From positions 124,001 through 188,000 of the forward strand of contig JAAMXY010000040.1 in the NCBI GenBank assembly GCA_019677205.1: a stretch of DNA of 64,000 bases. The letters are read 5' to 3'. Source of the DNA: Pinguiococcus pyrenoidosus. Its lineage: Eukaryota; Sar; Pinguiophyceae; Pinguiochrysidales; Pinguiochrysidaceae. The notes below the pieces were generated by a model. It worked only from the letters and a program-made list of their open reading frames with translations. It was not told the DNA's origin and ran no database searches. The translations under genes and the position numbers were made by a program. How positions within the stretch are numbered: position 1 is the stretch's first letter; each line of letters starts with the position of its first letter. Positions 31,675 to 42,727 of this stretch are shown piece by piece.

Positions 31675-33501
31675 ATGAAGAGCTTCTCATTTGTGGTCCT
31701 TAGCCTTTGGGCGCTCTTTGGGTTCAGTTGCAGCAGCACGCCAAGGTCGGGGCCGCCTCGACCACCATTTCGTCTGCCCTGGCGTCCGATCTTTGCCAAC
31801 TGCGCACTGGCGTCCACGCTGCTGGTCTTTCCGACCGCTCCACCTTCGCTCCGCGCTCCTGCTGCTATCGCAGCGGAGTACAGGATTATGGAGGTGAAGG
31901 ATGACGCCGAAGAGACCAAGGCGATCGCCAGAGCAGAGGCTGCGTACGCTGAAGGGAAGTGGGAAGGTACGCATTCGGCTTCTCTTGGCGTCTCAGCTGG
32001 ATACTGAGCGTTCGGTTGAATGGTAGTGGTGATGAAGGAGAGCGAATCGGTCATTGCGTACGATGACGAGAATCCGCTGGCCTATCAGCGCCTCGGACAG
32101 GCTAAGGTACGCGACTTGGCGCCGAGGTTGCTGAGCAACCCTCACGCTGGCGTTCTGTTGCAACGACAGCTGGCCATGGGCCGATACTCCGACGCGGAAG
32201 AGGCGCTCAAGATCTCTGCAGATCGATATCGACGAATTGGAGAGAAGATCCAAGCAGCTGAGTCGATGGGGCTGCAGTTCCTGGCGGCATTGGGCCAGGT
32301 GCAGCACTTCCTTGCGACATGGCTGCACAACGCATGCCGCCCTTCGCTCACGATCCTGTCTGGAGCAGGATCCTGATCTGAAGGAGGCGTCAAAGATGCT
32401 CGAGAAATACAGTGTGTATGTGAAGTCCATCGCGTCGAACAACCCAGCGGATCTGCCCTTGCTGCAGGATCTTGCTGCCCAGGAGGTAGGCATTCCACGT
32501 CTTTTGGCCCATCGCACGACCCGCTCTGACGATCGCGGATCGGCCAGGCGGAGGCTCATCTCGCTCTGGCTGGGATGTATTACCGCGAGAACCCCGGTCG
32601 GAACACCCAGCGAGCTGCTCAAGAGTGGTTGCGAGGTGCCGCTCACCTTGGCCTTGACGGTGATCGGCCGCCGCTGACGTTGACCTTCGCAGGCTGCATT
32701 CGACTCGAGGGATGCGAAGTCGACAAGGCGCAACGGCGTGCAGAGAGGGATTCTCAAATCAGGTAAACCTACGCACGTTGGCACGTGGCAGTCAAGCCAA
32801 GCCAAGCGAAGCCGAGCCAAGCCAAGCCAAGCCGTACCGAACCAGAACCAAGCCGAACCGAACCAGAACCGGAAGCGAACTGAGCTCTCGCGCGACCTTT
32901 CATGACTAGGGAGGAGCAGCGAAAGATGACCATGGACAAGACATCGCTGGATCTCAGCGATGCCACTGAGTACATGCTGGCAAGAATCACAGGTGCCCGC
33001 ATGGTCCCATCCCGAGCCGTGTAGGCACTCTCTCAAACGAGGTGTGCGTCATCGTCAGGCATGGATCCGAATTCCGCCTACATAACGAGACGAGAGTCGG
33101 ATTCGAAGTTGTGGGGCCAGTTCGTCCCTGGCAAAGCCAAGGACTTTGATCCGAAGACAGCCTTGCCGGACGACCTCAGCAGCTTCAAGGGCTGCAGCAA
33201 CTTTAAGGTGTGTCCCTCGCGTCGGCCAAGATCAAAGTGTCTCAGCGTTGACCGGTCGTGGCTCCATCGTCCCACCTCCCAGGAGAAAAGCTGGGTTAAC
33301 GAGAAGAGGAAAAATACCTGGCCAGCCCCCGTGATAGAAGGTGCGCTGTCGTCGCTGCGGAGCCGATGCAAAAGCCCTTCTCTGATGTGCGAAATCACTC
33401 TAGGTGTGAATGCTTTCGTAGCAAACTTTGACTTCTCGTCAATCGAGAAAGTGAAGGAGACGAGGCAACTGCAAGTGTCGTGGGATGAACTTGTCAACTA
33501 G
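31675..33501 (+). CDS. TPR protein, probably thylakoid-lumenal
   Basis: Nine exons, 31675..31966, 32027..32106, 32170..32298, 32369..32485, 32548..32762, 32910..32992, 33059..33207, 33283..33340 and 33404..33501, give 406 aa; all phases agree. An in-frame ATG at 31621 would add 18 residues. The start looks tripartite: a signal peptide (SFSFVVLSLWALFGFS), a Pro/Arg-rich transit-like stretch, then a second hydrophobic segment ending in APAAIAAEY, as in lumenal proteins of complex plastids. TPR-like units follow: AYQRLGQAK then LAMGRYSDAEEALKISADRY, and EAHLALAGMYYRENPGR. The C-terminal third (SKLWGQFVPGKAKDF, WPAPVIEG) is not recognised. Role unknown; photosystem assembly is a guess based on similar lumenal TPR proteins. 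Confidence 0.72.
32791..32874. repeat. CCAAG/CCGAA pentamer repeat in TPR gene intron 5
   Basis: Degenerate tandem of GCCAA and ACCGA/ACCAGA units, wholly intronic. Confidence 0.8.
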
Positions 33502-34098
33502 TTTTGCTGACTAGAGGCGCTCGTGATGATCTCCTCGCTTGGTAGTCCATACCAGGCTTGCTGCCTCCGACGCATGCTTTTGCCACGCTGCCCAAACGTT
33601 TGCTACCATCCGTCGTGAGCTTGCGGATTTGCCTGCCGAGACTTGTCACGCCTTCGCTCTCTACGCCGTTGCCCTACCTACGTTTGCCCCCAAGGTTGTC
33701 GTCCCTGCCGCTCCAACATGTCGCGTTCCGCAGCGTGGATGCTCGGGCGCATCCATGCATTCTTTCTTGTGGGGAATTCCCTTCTCTCGTTTGCAATCTT
33801 TGCAAAACTTGCTAGTTGTCATGGTTCCGTGGGCATAGGCTGCGGCTGCGAGTATGATTCGATGGAGTCGTAGCTTTCATAGCCGTGTGCAAGTGGCTTC
33901 GTGGCAAGTGGCTTCGTGGCATGGGGCTTTGCGCGAAGGGCTTGCGCCTCGAGTGAGCGACTCTTTCGTGCCTTCGTTGCGTGCATAGGCGTGTTTGTTA
34001 ACAACCACCGTGGTTCTTCAACGTCCTTCTCCTTCTCCTTCTCCTTCTCCTTCTGCTTCTCCTTCTCCCTCTCGGGCTCTTAGAGGATGCGAGCACGT
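33502..34098. other. Intergenic, convergent TPR and RhoGDI genes
   Basis: Holds a GTGGCTTCGTGGCA direct repeat near 33888-33922 and the TTCTCC microsatellite at 34024-34070. No gene. Confidence 0.5.
34024..34070. repeat. TTCTCC microsatellite
   Basis: Hexamer repeat with one interruption (TTCTGC), in the 3' flank of the RhoGDI gene. Confidence 0.9.
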
Positions 34099-35697
34099 CA
34101 CGCCCAATTCTTTGCGATCGTGACCTACACAAGCCACAGGCGCCGTGAGCACAACTGTAGCGTCCTCCCAGCATCACCGTACGGAGCAAACGCACCTTGA
34201 AGCTCGTCTTAAGGTGCTCCACGCCATCTGCGTCTGGTTGTTGCATCGAACAGGAAGTTCATCGTCAGCGTCAGACAGTGCATTGGCAGTGAATTGGCTT
34301 GGCCTCGAGGCACACCGTATCATGCTCGCTATGCTCACCTGTGTAAGTATTCTGAATCGTGTACTGGCCTCGCCCAGCCATTCCAGAGGGCGCCTGCATC
34401 GTTGCTCACTCGGTTGGACCACGGCATTCTCTTTTTCTCGCGAGAAGCAGCGCGTCGGCCTACCTCGAACCAATCGTGTCGCGGAAAGATGAACTCGTGC
34501 GGCTCGGGAGCAGGGGGATACGATCCCAGAACGGTCTCATCGGAATCGAGCGTGACGCCCAGTTTCTTGATCTGCGCGAGCCAGAACAAGGCATGCTTTA
34601 GGTCAGAAGCTCCGCAGAGCGGCACCAACAGACCAAAGAGTCTCCATTGTGCCAACCTTCGTCGTGTAGCTCAAGCCGGCGACGATATCGCCATTCACCC
34701 GAAACCTAATCCTGTGGCAGAGTACGACAGATCCCGAAACAAGCTTGAGCCTCTGAGGGAGAGAGGGAGGGAGATCTGCGCATGGCCGCCGGCCGTACCG
34801 AAACTTGTAGTTGGCCTTCTCCTTGATCACCAGGTCGTGAACGTTCCCGTTGGGGAAGCAGATCTCGTCATGGCCCTCTTCGAAGACGACGTCGAAGGAC
34901 TCGATCTAGCGCGGCAAAACATAAGCTCACTTCAGCAGCCGAGCCAGGCTCTCTTTTCCAAGAAGTCTCACACCTGCACCCGCGGACCGGCCGCGTCCCC
35001 AACATCGCCTTGGGCTGCTGCGCCGAGGAGCGTCTCCTGCGCAGGAGCAACACAGTAAGTCCGCTGTGGAGTGCGTCCAACAACGATGTGCTTTGTCGGA
35101 CAACAGTAGGCTTCGTGGCGTATCCTCATGGTTGGTTGTGCACAAGAAGAAGAAGGAAAAGAAGAAGAAAGGCGTTCCGAACCTTGTACTTGCGCAGCGA
35201 CTCGTCGTCGGCGTCTGCGTTGAGAATCTCGTCCAAGCCCTTGAGCACGCCTGCGATGGGGCCAGAAAGTCTGGTGAGTCGCTGCGCAAGACACATGCCC
35301 AGCTGCCACTTCTGTACCTTCGCCTTCGATGTCAGGCGTCTGCTCTTCGGCGATCTAGGCATAGCGACGAGGTCAACGCCCGCATCACGCCATTTCAACG
35401 ATCTTCATCATGCTACGACAAGGATAAGAGCCTCCTGGCTCATGATGTTGTGGCGACAGCGCATCTGGGGATCCTTCCTCGAAAACTCCTTCCTCGGAAA
35501 CTCCTTCCTCGAAAACACCTTCCTCGAAGAAGTCGACTTACATCCGGAGCTGGTGCTGCTTGTCTACCGCCGAGTGCATTCAGTTACCCGCAGTTCGCAT
35601 GGCCTGCGGCGTTCAGGGGCACTCACCCCTCTTCAGCCATCTTTTTCGCACCGTAGAGACCAGCTAGACGCTTCGGCTCCTGCGCATCGGTGGACAT
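34099..35697 (-). CDS. Rho GDP-dissociation inhibitor (RhoGDI)
   Basis: Nine exons, 35697..35627, 35270..35183, 35036..34974, 34905..34799, 34705..34657, 34571..34464, 34393..34339, 34233..34196 and 34125..34099, give 201 aa, the usual size. All phases agree. Family stretches are ADDESLRKYKETLLG, ESFDVVFEEGHDEICFPNG, YKFRFRVNGDIVAGLSYTTK, ETVLGSYPPAPEPHEFIFP, PSGMAGRGQYTI, then DGVEHLKTSFKVTIAKNW at the C-terminus. RhoGDI extracts prenylated Rho/Rac GTPases from membranes and keeps them GDP-bound in the cytosol. Exon 1 (MSTDAQEPKRLAG...) was chosen because its phase fits the acceptor before LSGPIAGVLKGLDE; a longer uninterrupted start at 35362 is the alternative. Intron 1 holds a 15-bp repeat. 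Confidence 0.9.
35473..35528. repeat. 15-bp tandem repeat in RhoGDI intron 1
   Basis: CTTCCTCGAAAACTC-type unit, about 3.7 copies, intronic. Confidence 0.85.
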
Positions 35698-36429
35698 ACG
35701 CAGGGATGAGATGGCGCTTCTCGGGGGTAGGTAGCTGAGGCGGATTCGCTGCGGCCGCCGTAGCCGCTTCGCACTGTCGCTGGCACCACAAGTGGCGTGT
35801 GCGCCGGACGATGCGGCAGCTGAAAGGCGTACCTCCTGGACCTGCGAGTCCGAATCTGCAAGGGCAACGACTGCCCTTCCGGCGCGATGCCGATCTTGAG
35901 CGCTGCGAAAGCGGCGTTCCACTGCGCCTTTCTGTGCGTTTTTGACGCGGTGTTCCGTTCGGAGAAGATGCGGGATCCGGATAATGTGCGGCTGTTGTAA
36001 AGCACGGTGAACGTTCCCGACAGAGCATCGCAGGATCTCCAGAACCTCCGTCGACGGTTTCTTTTGAAATAACAATATATATATATAAACATGAGATACA
36101 TAATCAGTATTCCAATAAAATGAGAAGAACTGTAATTTCAAAATATTGTATATTTCATACTAGGTTTATATGACCATAGATTCGGACTCTTCGGAGGTTT
36201 GTCCACGTCACGATCGATTTTTGATCATTTTTGAATGCTGCGATAGCGATACTGACGACCGTGTCGTACGAGCGGGAGTGAAACGGGGACATCGGCGCGC
36301 GGGCCCGTGCAGCTGCGATACGTGCGCCACGGCGGTCCTCACCTGCCCGCTGCGCTTCCAGGGCTGAGATAGACCTCGCGACGGAGAGGCAGGTCCTCGT
36401 AGAAGCTGCGAAGCCCGAGTGCTGTGGAG
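35698..36429. other. Divergent intergenic region RhoGDI/Yippee
   Basis: Includes an AT-rich island at about 36060-36170 with (AT)n, otherwise GC-rich without a gene. It must contain both promoters. Confidence 0.5.
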
Positions 36430-37083
36430 ATGGTGAGCTTCCGGCGCTGAGCTCCGGTGGAAGTCAGCGCTCTGACGACAAACGCCGCGCTTTATCCTTG
36501 CCAAATCAGGGCAGAATCTTCAGGAGGTACCTCGAGGGGCCCAAGGTACGGAGTGCGGCGCGTAGTATCGCCGAGAAGGAGAGCTAAGCGCTTATATTCT
36601 GCGCAGATCTACTGTTGCAGTACCTGTGGGACGCATCTCTCGACCAACGACCAGATCATCTCCCGGAGGTTCCGCGGCAGAGGGGGGCAGGCGTACTTGT
36701 TCAATAGGTAGCGGACACATAAGGCGGGCTGAGTAGACTTCAGCGGCTGAATTCTGCGCGCTGCGCCAAAAAACAGAGCTGTGAACGTCATGACGGGGCC
36801 GTCAGAGAGGAGGGTCCTGATCACGGGCCTCCATGTGGTAGCGGACATTTACTGCATTCAGTGCGAGGTACGGATGCCAAGCCCTTTGGCCAACCGCGCC
36901 TTGGAAGAGAAGCTCTGTGACTGAGATCGGTGCCTTCCTGCCTGCGTACCTGCGCAGTCCTTGATAGGTTGGACTTACGAGGAGGCGTTCGACCGATCAC
37001 AGAAGTACAAGGAGGGGAAGTTCATTCTGGAGAAGACCAAGATCACCAAGTCGGAGTGGTCGGAGGACGTCCAACGATTTTGA
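36430..37083 (+). CDS. YPEL: Yippee-family zinc-binding protein
   Basis: Five exons, 36430..36432 (ATG only), 36510..36545, 36607..36707, 36777..36867 and 36958..37083, give 118 aa, the exact size of Yippee proteins. It opens [13 protein letters not shown], then the first zinc knuckle [46 protein letters not shown] (second CxxC), [19 protein letters not shown] and [12 protein letters not shown]. The Yippee fold binds one zinc through two CxxC pairs and is related to cereblon and MIS18 folds; YPEL proteins associate with the spindle and GID-type ubiquitin ligases. The start codon stands alone on exon 1, directly followed by donor GTGAGC. Confidence 0.95.
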
Positions 37084-37621
37084 CGCCAGAGGAGCACCCA
37101 TGGCGTTGGGGGCCACAGGAGCAGGACTGTAAATGACGCGATGATGCCCTTTCATCTTCTGAAAGCGAAGCGATTGTTCTCTTGTTGTCTCGCGGCGCCC
37201 CCTCATTGGACAATCCCACATCTTGAGCATCCCTCTGCCGCAGCCGCACCTCGTGTATGACTGCGGAGGGCGCCGTTGTGTGGCTCGAGCTTCCTCCTCT
37301 CTTAGGAACGAGACCAACCCGTTTATACCAGCTGCGGGACAAAGGAAAGCCGTTACCCACAATTTATATTCAACATGATTCATAAGTTCACCATCTAATC
37401 AGTTCGTTCCCGTAATGATTTTTATGAAACATTTCGTTTTACTCGAGCTTTGCTTTGCGTTCAGTTGTGCCTTTGTGGCCGCAAGGCAGAAAAGCGTCTT
37501 CCAAGCTGCGCCGCTACGCAGCGACGCTCTTTGGGCGCGTCACCAGGGCATCCGGGCTCGCTGAGATACGCACAGAACGCTCAGTGGGGGGGTTCGAGCC
37601 CGCTCAGCAGCTGCTGCCGCC
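37084..37621. other. Intergenic between Yippee and PX-GOLD genes
   Basis: Contains an AT-rich segment (37360-37440). No gene seen. Confidence 0.5.
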
Positions 37622-40264
37622 ATGGCGGCTGCCATGGACGCCCTGGAAGTGGACGTCAAAGACCCGGCTCCGGTTTTGCGCCTCAATGTGGCGCTCAATG
37701 AGGTACTCCCCACGGAAGCCATTCCGAAAGAAACGAGTGTGCAAAGGTGGTAAGAAATTTAACCTGACGCGCGGTAGATCCTGGGAGACGGCACGGATCC
37801 GTCGCACCACATCTTCGTGATAAAGCTGCTCGCGGATTCAGAGGAGTTCGAGGTACCATCTGGGCTTTGGGCCGGGTTTTCCTGCGTGAAAGGACGTTTC
37901 TGAAGGACATGTTCCTGGGCTGGGCAGGTGCGGAGGACGTACATGCAGGTGGTCACGCTGGACAAGCAACTGCGGCGGCGCTTCCCGACGCTTCCGCTGC
38001 CAGACTTTCCCCTGCTCCAGCCACAGCGGATGGGCTTCCTCACCAAGTGCGACGGCCTCTCCGCTGGCTACGTGTCCTCCAAGTCCGGGGACCTCACGTG
38101 GTACCTCAACACGCTCGCGGCCATGCCCGACGTCATGGCGGCAGAAGAGTTTCTCGCCTTCCTCGAGGACGAGCAGAGGGAGGACCAGATCCTGCCGCCG
38201 TCGTCTCCCTTCCGGCCGAAGGCCGAAGAGGAGCCCGTGTCGGCGGCGTCGCTACTGCTGCGAAGCACGCCAGCGGAGAGTCGCACGCTCATGCCCGGTC
38301 GGACGTTCGACCTCGACGTGTCGCTGCCCTGCAGCGGTTCGGTGATCGCGTGGATGTTCCGGGCTCGCATGGATGACGACGTGGGATTCAGCGTCACCTT
38401 CAACGGCTCGCCGGTCCTGACGTATGCTCGCCACGCATGCTACCGACAGGCGGCCCATGGCATCTTCGTGGCGCCGACGTCGGGTGCGGCCGTGCTGCAC
38501 TTCGACAACACCTACAGCAGACTGCGCATCAAGCTGCTGACATACCGCGTCCGGGTGTGCACGGCTGCTGAGCTGGAGGCGACGCGGCGAGAACTGAGCC
38601 TGGTCGCTCAAGACGTCAGTGACCGGACAGCGAGAGAGGCGGCGATCGCTCGCGTAGCTATCAACGCCAGGCGGAACAGCACATCCGGAGTGGATGCGAT
38701 GTGCGAGCCGGCCGTGGATGTACAGAGAATAGCCCGCGCCCTGGGATCGTCGCCGGGGCACGGTGCGAAGGCGGATGAAGAGGAGCAGGCGAAGCTAGAC
38801 GACGTGGCCAAGGATTTACGGGCTGCAAGGCGGGAGGTGGCCGAGCTCCAGCGAGCTCTCGGGGCGGCGGAAGCCGAGCGGGCGGTGTACATGGGGACGG
38901 CCACCGAGCTGGCCGCTGTGCGCAGGGAGCTGGAGCTTGCCAGGAACGAGACTGCGTCCGTTCTTGATAGACTCCGGGCAGAGAAGGAGGCTGCGGTCCT
39001 TCGCGCAGAAGCCGAGTGGCGCAAGGAGGAAGGCGCGATCCGGATGGCGCTGGAGGCCGAGAAGGAGGCCCACCGGGGACACCGGAAGAAGCTCGAGCGT
39101 GCCATCGAGGGGCTCAAGACGCTCGCCTCCGAGAATCGGGAGCTGCGGGAGCTGCACATCCACAACACAAGTCAGATCTCGAAACTGCGGTTTGAGAAGC
39201 GGCAGCTGCGGTGCCTCGCGCGGCGGTACCACAAGGAGCTTCGCGACGCGGAGGCTCTGCAGGCCGGGCTTTACTCCGATCTTCCCTTCCCATTCTGCAA
39301 CGGTGCGACGGATGTGCTGGGACCCGCCGACAACGTGAAGGAGTCGCTGGAGAGCGGCTCGCAGTCCGAAAGCGAGGACGCACCGTGCAGCGAGAACGGC
39401 ACGGACAGTGGGGTTGAGAACGGCGTTCCCGACGGTGTTACCGAAGGCGTGGAGCACAGCGCCGACGAAAGCGCTGAGGACAGTGCTGAGAATGGGCCCG
39501 ACGACGACCATCCAAATAGCCACGAGAACTCGGCGGCGGAGGCGAACGGAGCGCTTCCGCAGTCGCAGGGCGCCGAGCTCAAGAACGTCGCCATGGAATT
39601 CGTGCATCCCAAGTCAAAGCAGACCGCTGCGCCGAACGACACGCAGCTTTGCCTCGCTTGGGCGGGGAGGTTGTCGCGCTTTTATGCAAAGTATAATCGA
39701 GAGAAGGTAAGCACGCTGCCCTCGGCGGTTCAAGTCTGCTCTCGCTGGCTCTGCTCTGCCACATGGCCACATGCCTCCCTGGTCTAAACCGCGTTGTCGA
39801 ATCCTTCGCAGCTCAGCACCATCGCAGATGTTCTTGAACGCTTCAAGGGTCAAGAGCACCTCCTGTTTCAGATGCTTTACGCCAAGTATGAGATTCCTTT
39901 TGGGGAGCAGCTTTATCACAAGGAGCTGAAACAGAGGCCACAGCAAGGGTGGTTCGGGGAGGGGACCGCCCTGGGAGAATGTGCTGCGGAGGGAAGAGCG
40001 CAGCAGAACGGGGACAAGGGTGTCCCAGCGGACAGGAGTCGACCCAGTCCGTCGCTCTCAGGAGCTCCAAGCGCGTTACGGGACTCGTCGGATGATGGTT
40101 GGCAGTCGGATGTGACTCCTCCGCGAAAGACTTCGGAGCGGCTGTCTTCGTCACGGCACAAATCCCAGCATGTATCGTCCTTGGAAAGATTATCATCCGC
40201 TAGTAGGCTATTGCCCTCCCGCGAGGCGCTGTCCGCTTTCTTGAGCGCTCGTGACAGTGGGTAG
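37622..40264 (+). CDS. PX - GOLD - coiled-coil protein
   Basis: Four exons, 37622..37702, 37778..37852, 37928..39706 and 39812..40264, give 795 aa, all phase 0, start in a strong GCCATGG context. The N-terminal PX domain (residues about 15-130) shows HHIFVIKLLADSEEFE, RRTYMQVVTLDKQL and FPTLPLPDFPLL; it should bind phosphoinositides. A GOLD-like beta-sandwich follows (PGRTFDLDVSLPCSGSVIAW, FRARMDDDVGFSVTF, LHFDNTYSRLRIKLLTYRV), as in Sec14-GOLD and p24 proteins. Then a long coiled coil (about residues 270-520), an acidic tail, and a final motif FYAKYNREK-LSTIADVLERFKGQ, LLFQMLYAKYE, a short module common in protist trafficking proteins. A role in endosomal sorting is inferred. Confidence 0.88.
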
Positions 40265-40486
40265 AGGGATGTGATGACGAAGGCAGTCGAGCGGAGCCCC
40301 GTATTGCACGAAAATTCCATGTTTGCCAGTTGCATGTGGGGAGGTGCAGCGACTGTTGACAAAAGTAAAGGAACTTCCTTTCCACGCTCTTGGGACGTGG
40401 GCCCCTTTTCGATGACATGATGAAGTCCGCGCTCCAGGCGGGGAGCTCAGTTGGACAGCAGAAAGCTCAGGCGAGGGCACCGGTGC

Positions 40487-42056
40487 TCACAACGAGGCAA
40501 GAAACGCGTGCACGGCCTCCTCGAAGATCAGCGCCGGTGGCCTCGGCTTTGCGTCCTCTTTCGACAATCCTTCGTCGTTGTCTCCAAAGAGCAGATGCAC
40601 TGGATGGTCAGCTCTGGGGATGACAACGTACTGGACAGACCGAGATGCAGGTCAGGTGGACAAACACGGCAAGCGACGAGTCGCGACCGCGGCCAGTTCC
40701 CACCTGCTTGTGTTCGCCCTCCATCTTCTCGAAGAGCTCTGACATACTGCGCTTGTCCACGTATGGATCTCGGGCCCCTTCAAGATGAACATGCGATGCT
40801 GGTGATGCAGCTATCCAACCAGTTTGCGGTCTTGCTCGAACGAACCGTGGATCAGCAGGACTGGGAGAGTCGGCGGAAGTCGCGACGGCGTGCACTCCAG
40901 GAACTGGTCCACCTCGGCCCATCTGCCTTTCAGCGGATCCGCCTCCAGCACCGCCTGATCGCAAGAGGGGTGAGTGGATTTCTTGACAAGTCCAGCGGCC
41001 CCAGGTCCATCGTCACCTCCGCGAAGGCCATTGCAAGATCTCGGCCAACTGAGCCAGGCACCGTGAAATCCCCAAGGGATTCGTCCAAGGTTTGGGGCGC
41101 CCGCGGCTAAGATTCAGATGGTGAAGTCATCGACTGCTCTCAAGCGCCTCAGAGCTGGATGCCGTACCGGGAGCGGAGGAGAGGATGAGAAGAGAGGCGG
41201 GCGGAGAACTGGGGCCGCGTGGACGTTGAAAATCGACCCATACAGCACCAGACCATCCAAGACGTGGGCCACCTCCTTCTTCTGCGCCGCTAGGTGAGCC
41301 ACAGCAGCTCCCTGGCTCCATCCCATGAGCACTAGCCCTGCCTCTCCGGCTCGCTGCGTCTTCTGGAGCCATCTGTGTGCGGAAGGAAAACACGCAAGCG
41401 TGAGCACAGGCGGAGAGACACGTGCTTGGGACTTGGGACTCGATGCGTACTCTAGGACGGAAAGAACGTCGTCCGCCGCTTGCAACGGAGTCAAAGATCC
41501 TGTTGCCTATCAGGCAATGGAGAAGATGGTGTGAGAAACAAAGCTGTCTCGAGGGCGCTCCTTGCTGCACGGGGACGGACGTCTTCAGCGGTGTCTCCAA
41601 AGCCGCGAAAATCCATCGCATACGCATTGACTCCTGTGAGATTTGCGCCGGCGAAGTTCAGCTGCGCTTCCCATAAGCTCGCTTTCCTCCACCAAAAGAT
41701 GCGCAAACCTCGTCGTGCTAGTCTCTCCAGAAAGGACGCTGTGGGCGCCTCGCAAGAGGAGTCGTCTCCGCTTGCGGGATACTCCAAGGCCCAGACCGGC
41801 CCCGAGCTCCAGGTTCTCCCATGCAGCAGCAGCACTGTGAAGACCCAGAATGAGTTGCAGTATCTTTTCTCATTGCACGTGCAATCGATCGGCACTCGAC
41901 AATACCTGTGAGACTCTCCCCGGGGCGAAAAGTCGAGGCTGTCCCAAAGACCCGGATCGGGTGCCCGTCGTGTGCCAGTACCGTCAGTTGGTTCACATCT
42001 GCACCCGCAGAAAGTATCCCAAGGCTTAAAACAGCAAGATTAAGACTGCGTCGCAT
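40487..42056 (-). CDS. Secreted alpha/beta hydrolase
   Basis: Eight exons, 42056..41906, 41834..41709, 41633..41571, 41499..41225, 41106..41017, 40954..40846, 40777..40704 and 40630..40487, give 343 aa with every phase consistent. A signal peptide opens it (RRSLNLAVLSLGILSAGADV). The fold is clear: VLLLHGRTWSSGPV (oxyanion), AYAMDFRGFGDT, nucleophile elbow VLMGWSQGAAVAH (Ser), LVLYGSIFN, PVLLIHGARDPYV (acid) and VVIPRADHPVHL (His), so the triad is complete. A secreted or vacuolar esterase/lipase of unknown substrate. Exon 3's donor is ambiguous by a few bases (GTGCAG chosen), and the start of exon 4's second half could be a short extra intron. Confidence 0.82.
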
Positions 42057-42727
42057 TGTGAAGGCAAAACGATGGCGCTGAGTGCCTCTCGAGGCGCTGA
42101 AAAGGCGGAGGCAAAATGGCGGCGTCAGTCCTTCGCCGCCTTGCGTGTGACAGATGGAAGCTCAAAACAAGAACGTCTGCGCTATTTTGCTCAGCCTCAC
42201 ACAGCGCTCCCATTGGATGATTCTCAGAATCTCCAGGATCTTAAAAATGAATTTCAATGGAAATGCAAGATTACAGCCAACGGTGCTCCTCTGTTCCTTA
42301 TTTTGGATATTTGGAAACCTTGTATCCGCTGCTTTTGCGACTTCCGGACTTCCGGACTTCCGGACTTCCGGACTTCCGGACTTTTGTTGCTTTGGAGCAT
42401 TCTCGGCCGAGGGCGCCAGACGGCGCTCCAGCCGCTGCACACACTGTATTCTGGAGTGGGGCCCGTTGCTCCAACGGTCTCTTCCGAGATGGCATCGCTG
42501 CGCTGAGTGCCGATTGGATCTGCGAACGCCCTTCTGCTCGTCTGCTGACGGGAAGTCCCGACAAGGGAAAAGGCCTCTCGATGCCGCTTTCAGGCCTCAT
42601 CTCTGCGGAAGGCCGGTGCCGAGGGCAGAAGGCGAGATGCGCCTGATCGAGGCGGAGAAAGCCTTGAGAACGCGGCTGCGACAGACCAGCCAGAGCATCC
42701 TGCCTTGCAGGAGAGAAGTCGCTCGGC
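42057..42727. other. Divergent intergenic region
   Basis: Shared 5' region of the hydrolase (-) and GRK-like kinase (+), with the 8-bp tandem repeat at 42340-42383. No gene. Confidence 0.5.
42340..42383. repeat. 8-bp tandem repeat ACTTCCGG, 5 copies
   Basis: Perfect tandem copies in a divergent intergenic region. The unit contains the ETS/GABP-like core CTTCCGG, but such binding is not demonstrable here. Confidence 0.95.

Noticed and set aside
37590-37612. Possible tRNA T-arm (GGGTTCGAGCCC)
   Set aside because: No matching acceptor, D or anticodon arms around it.
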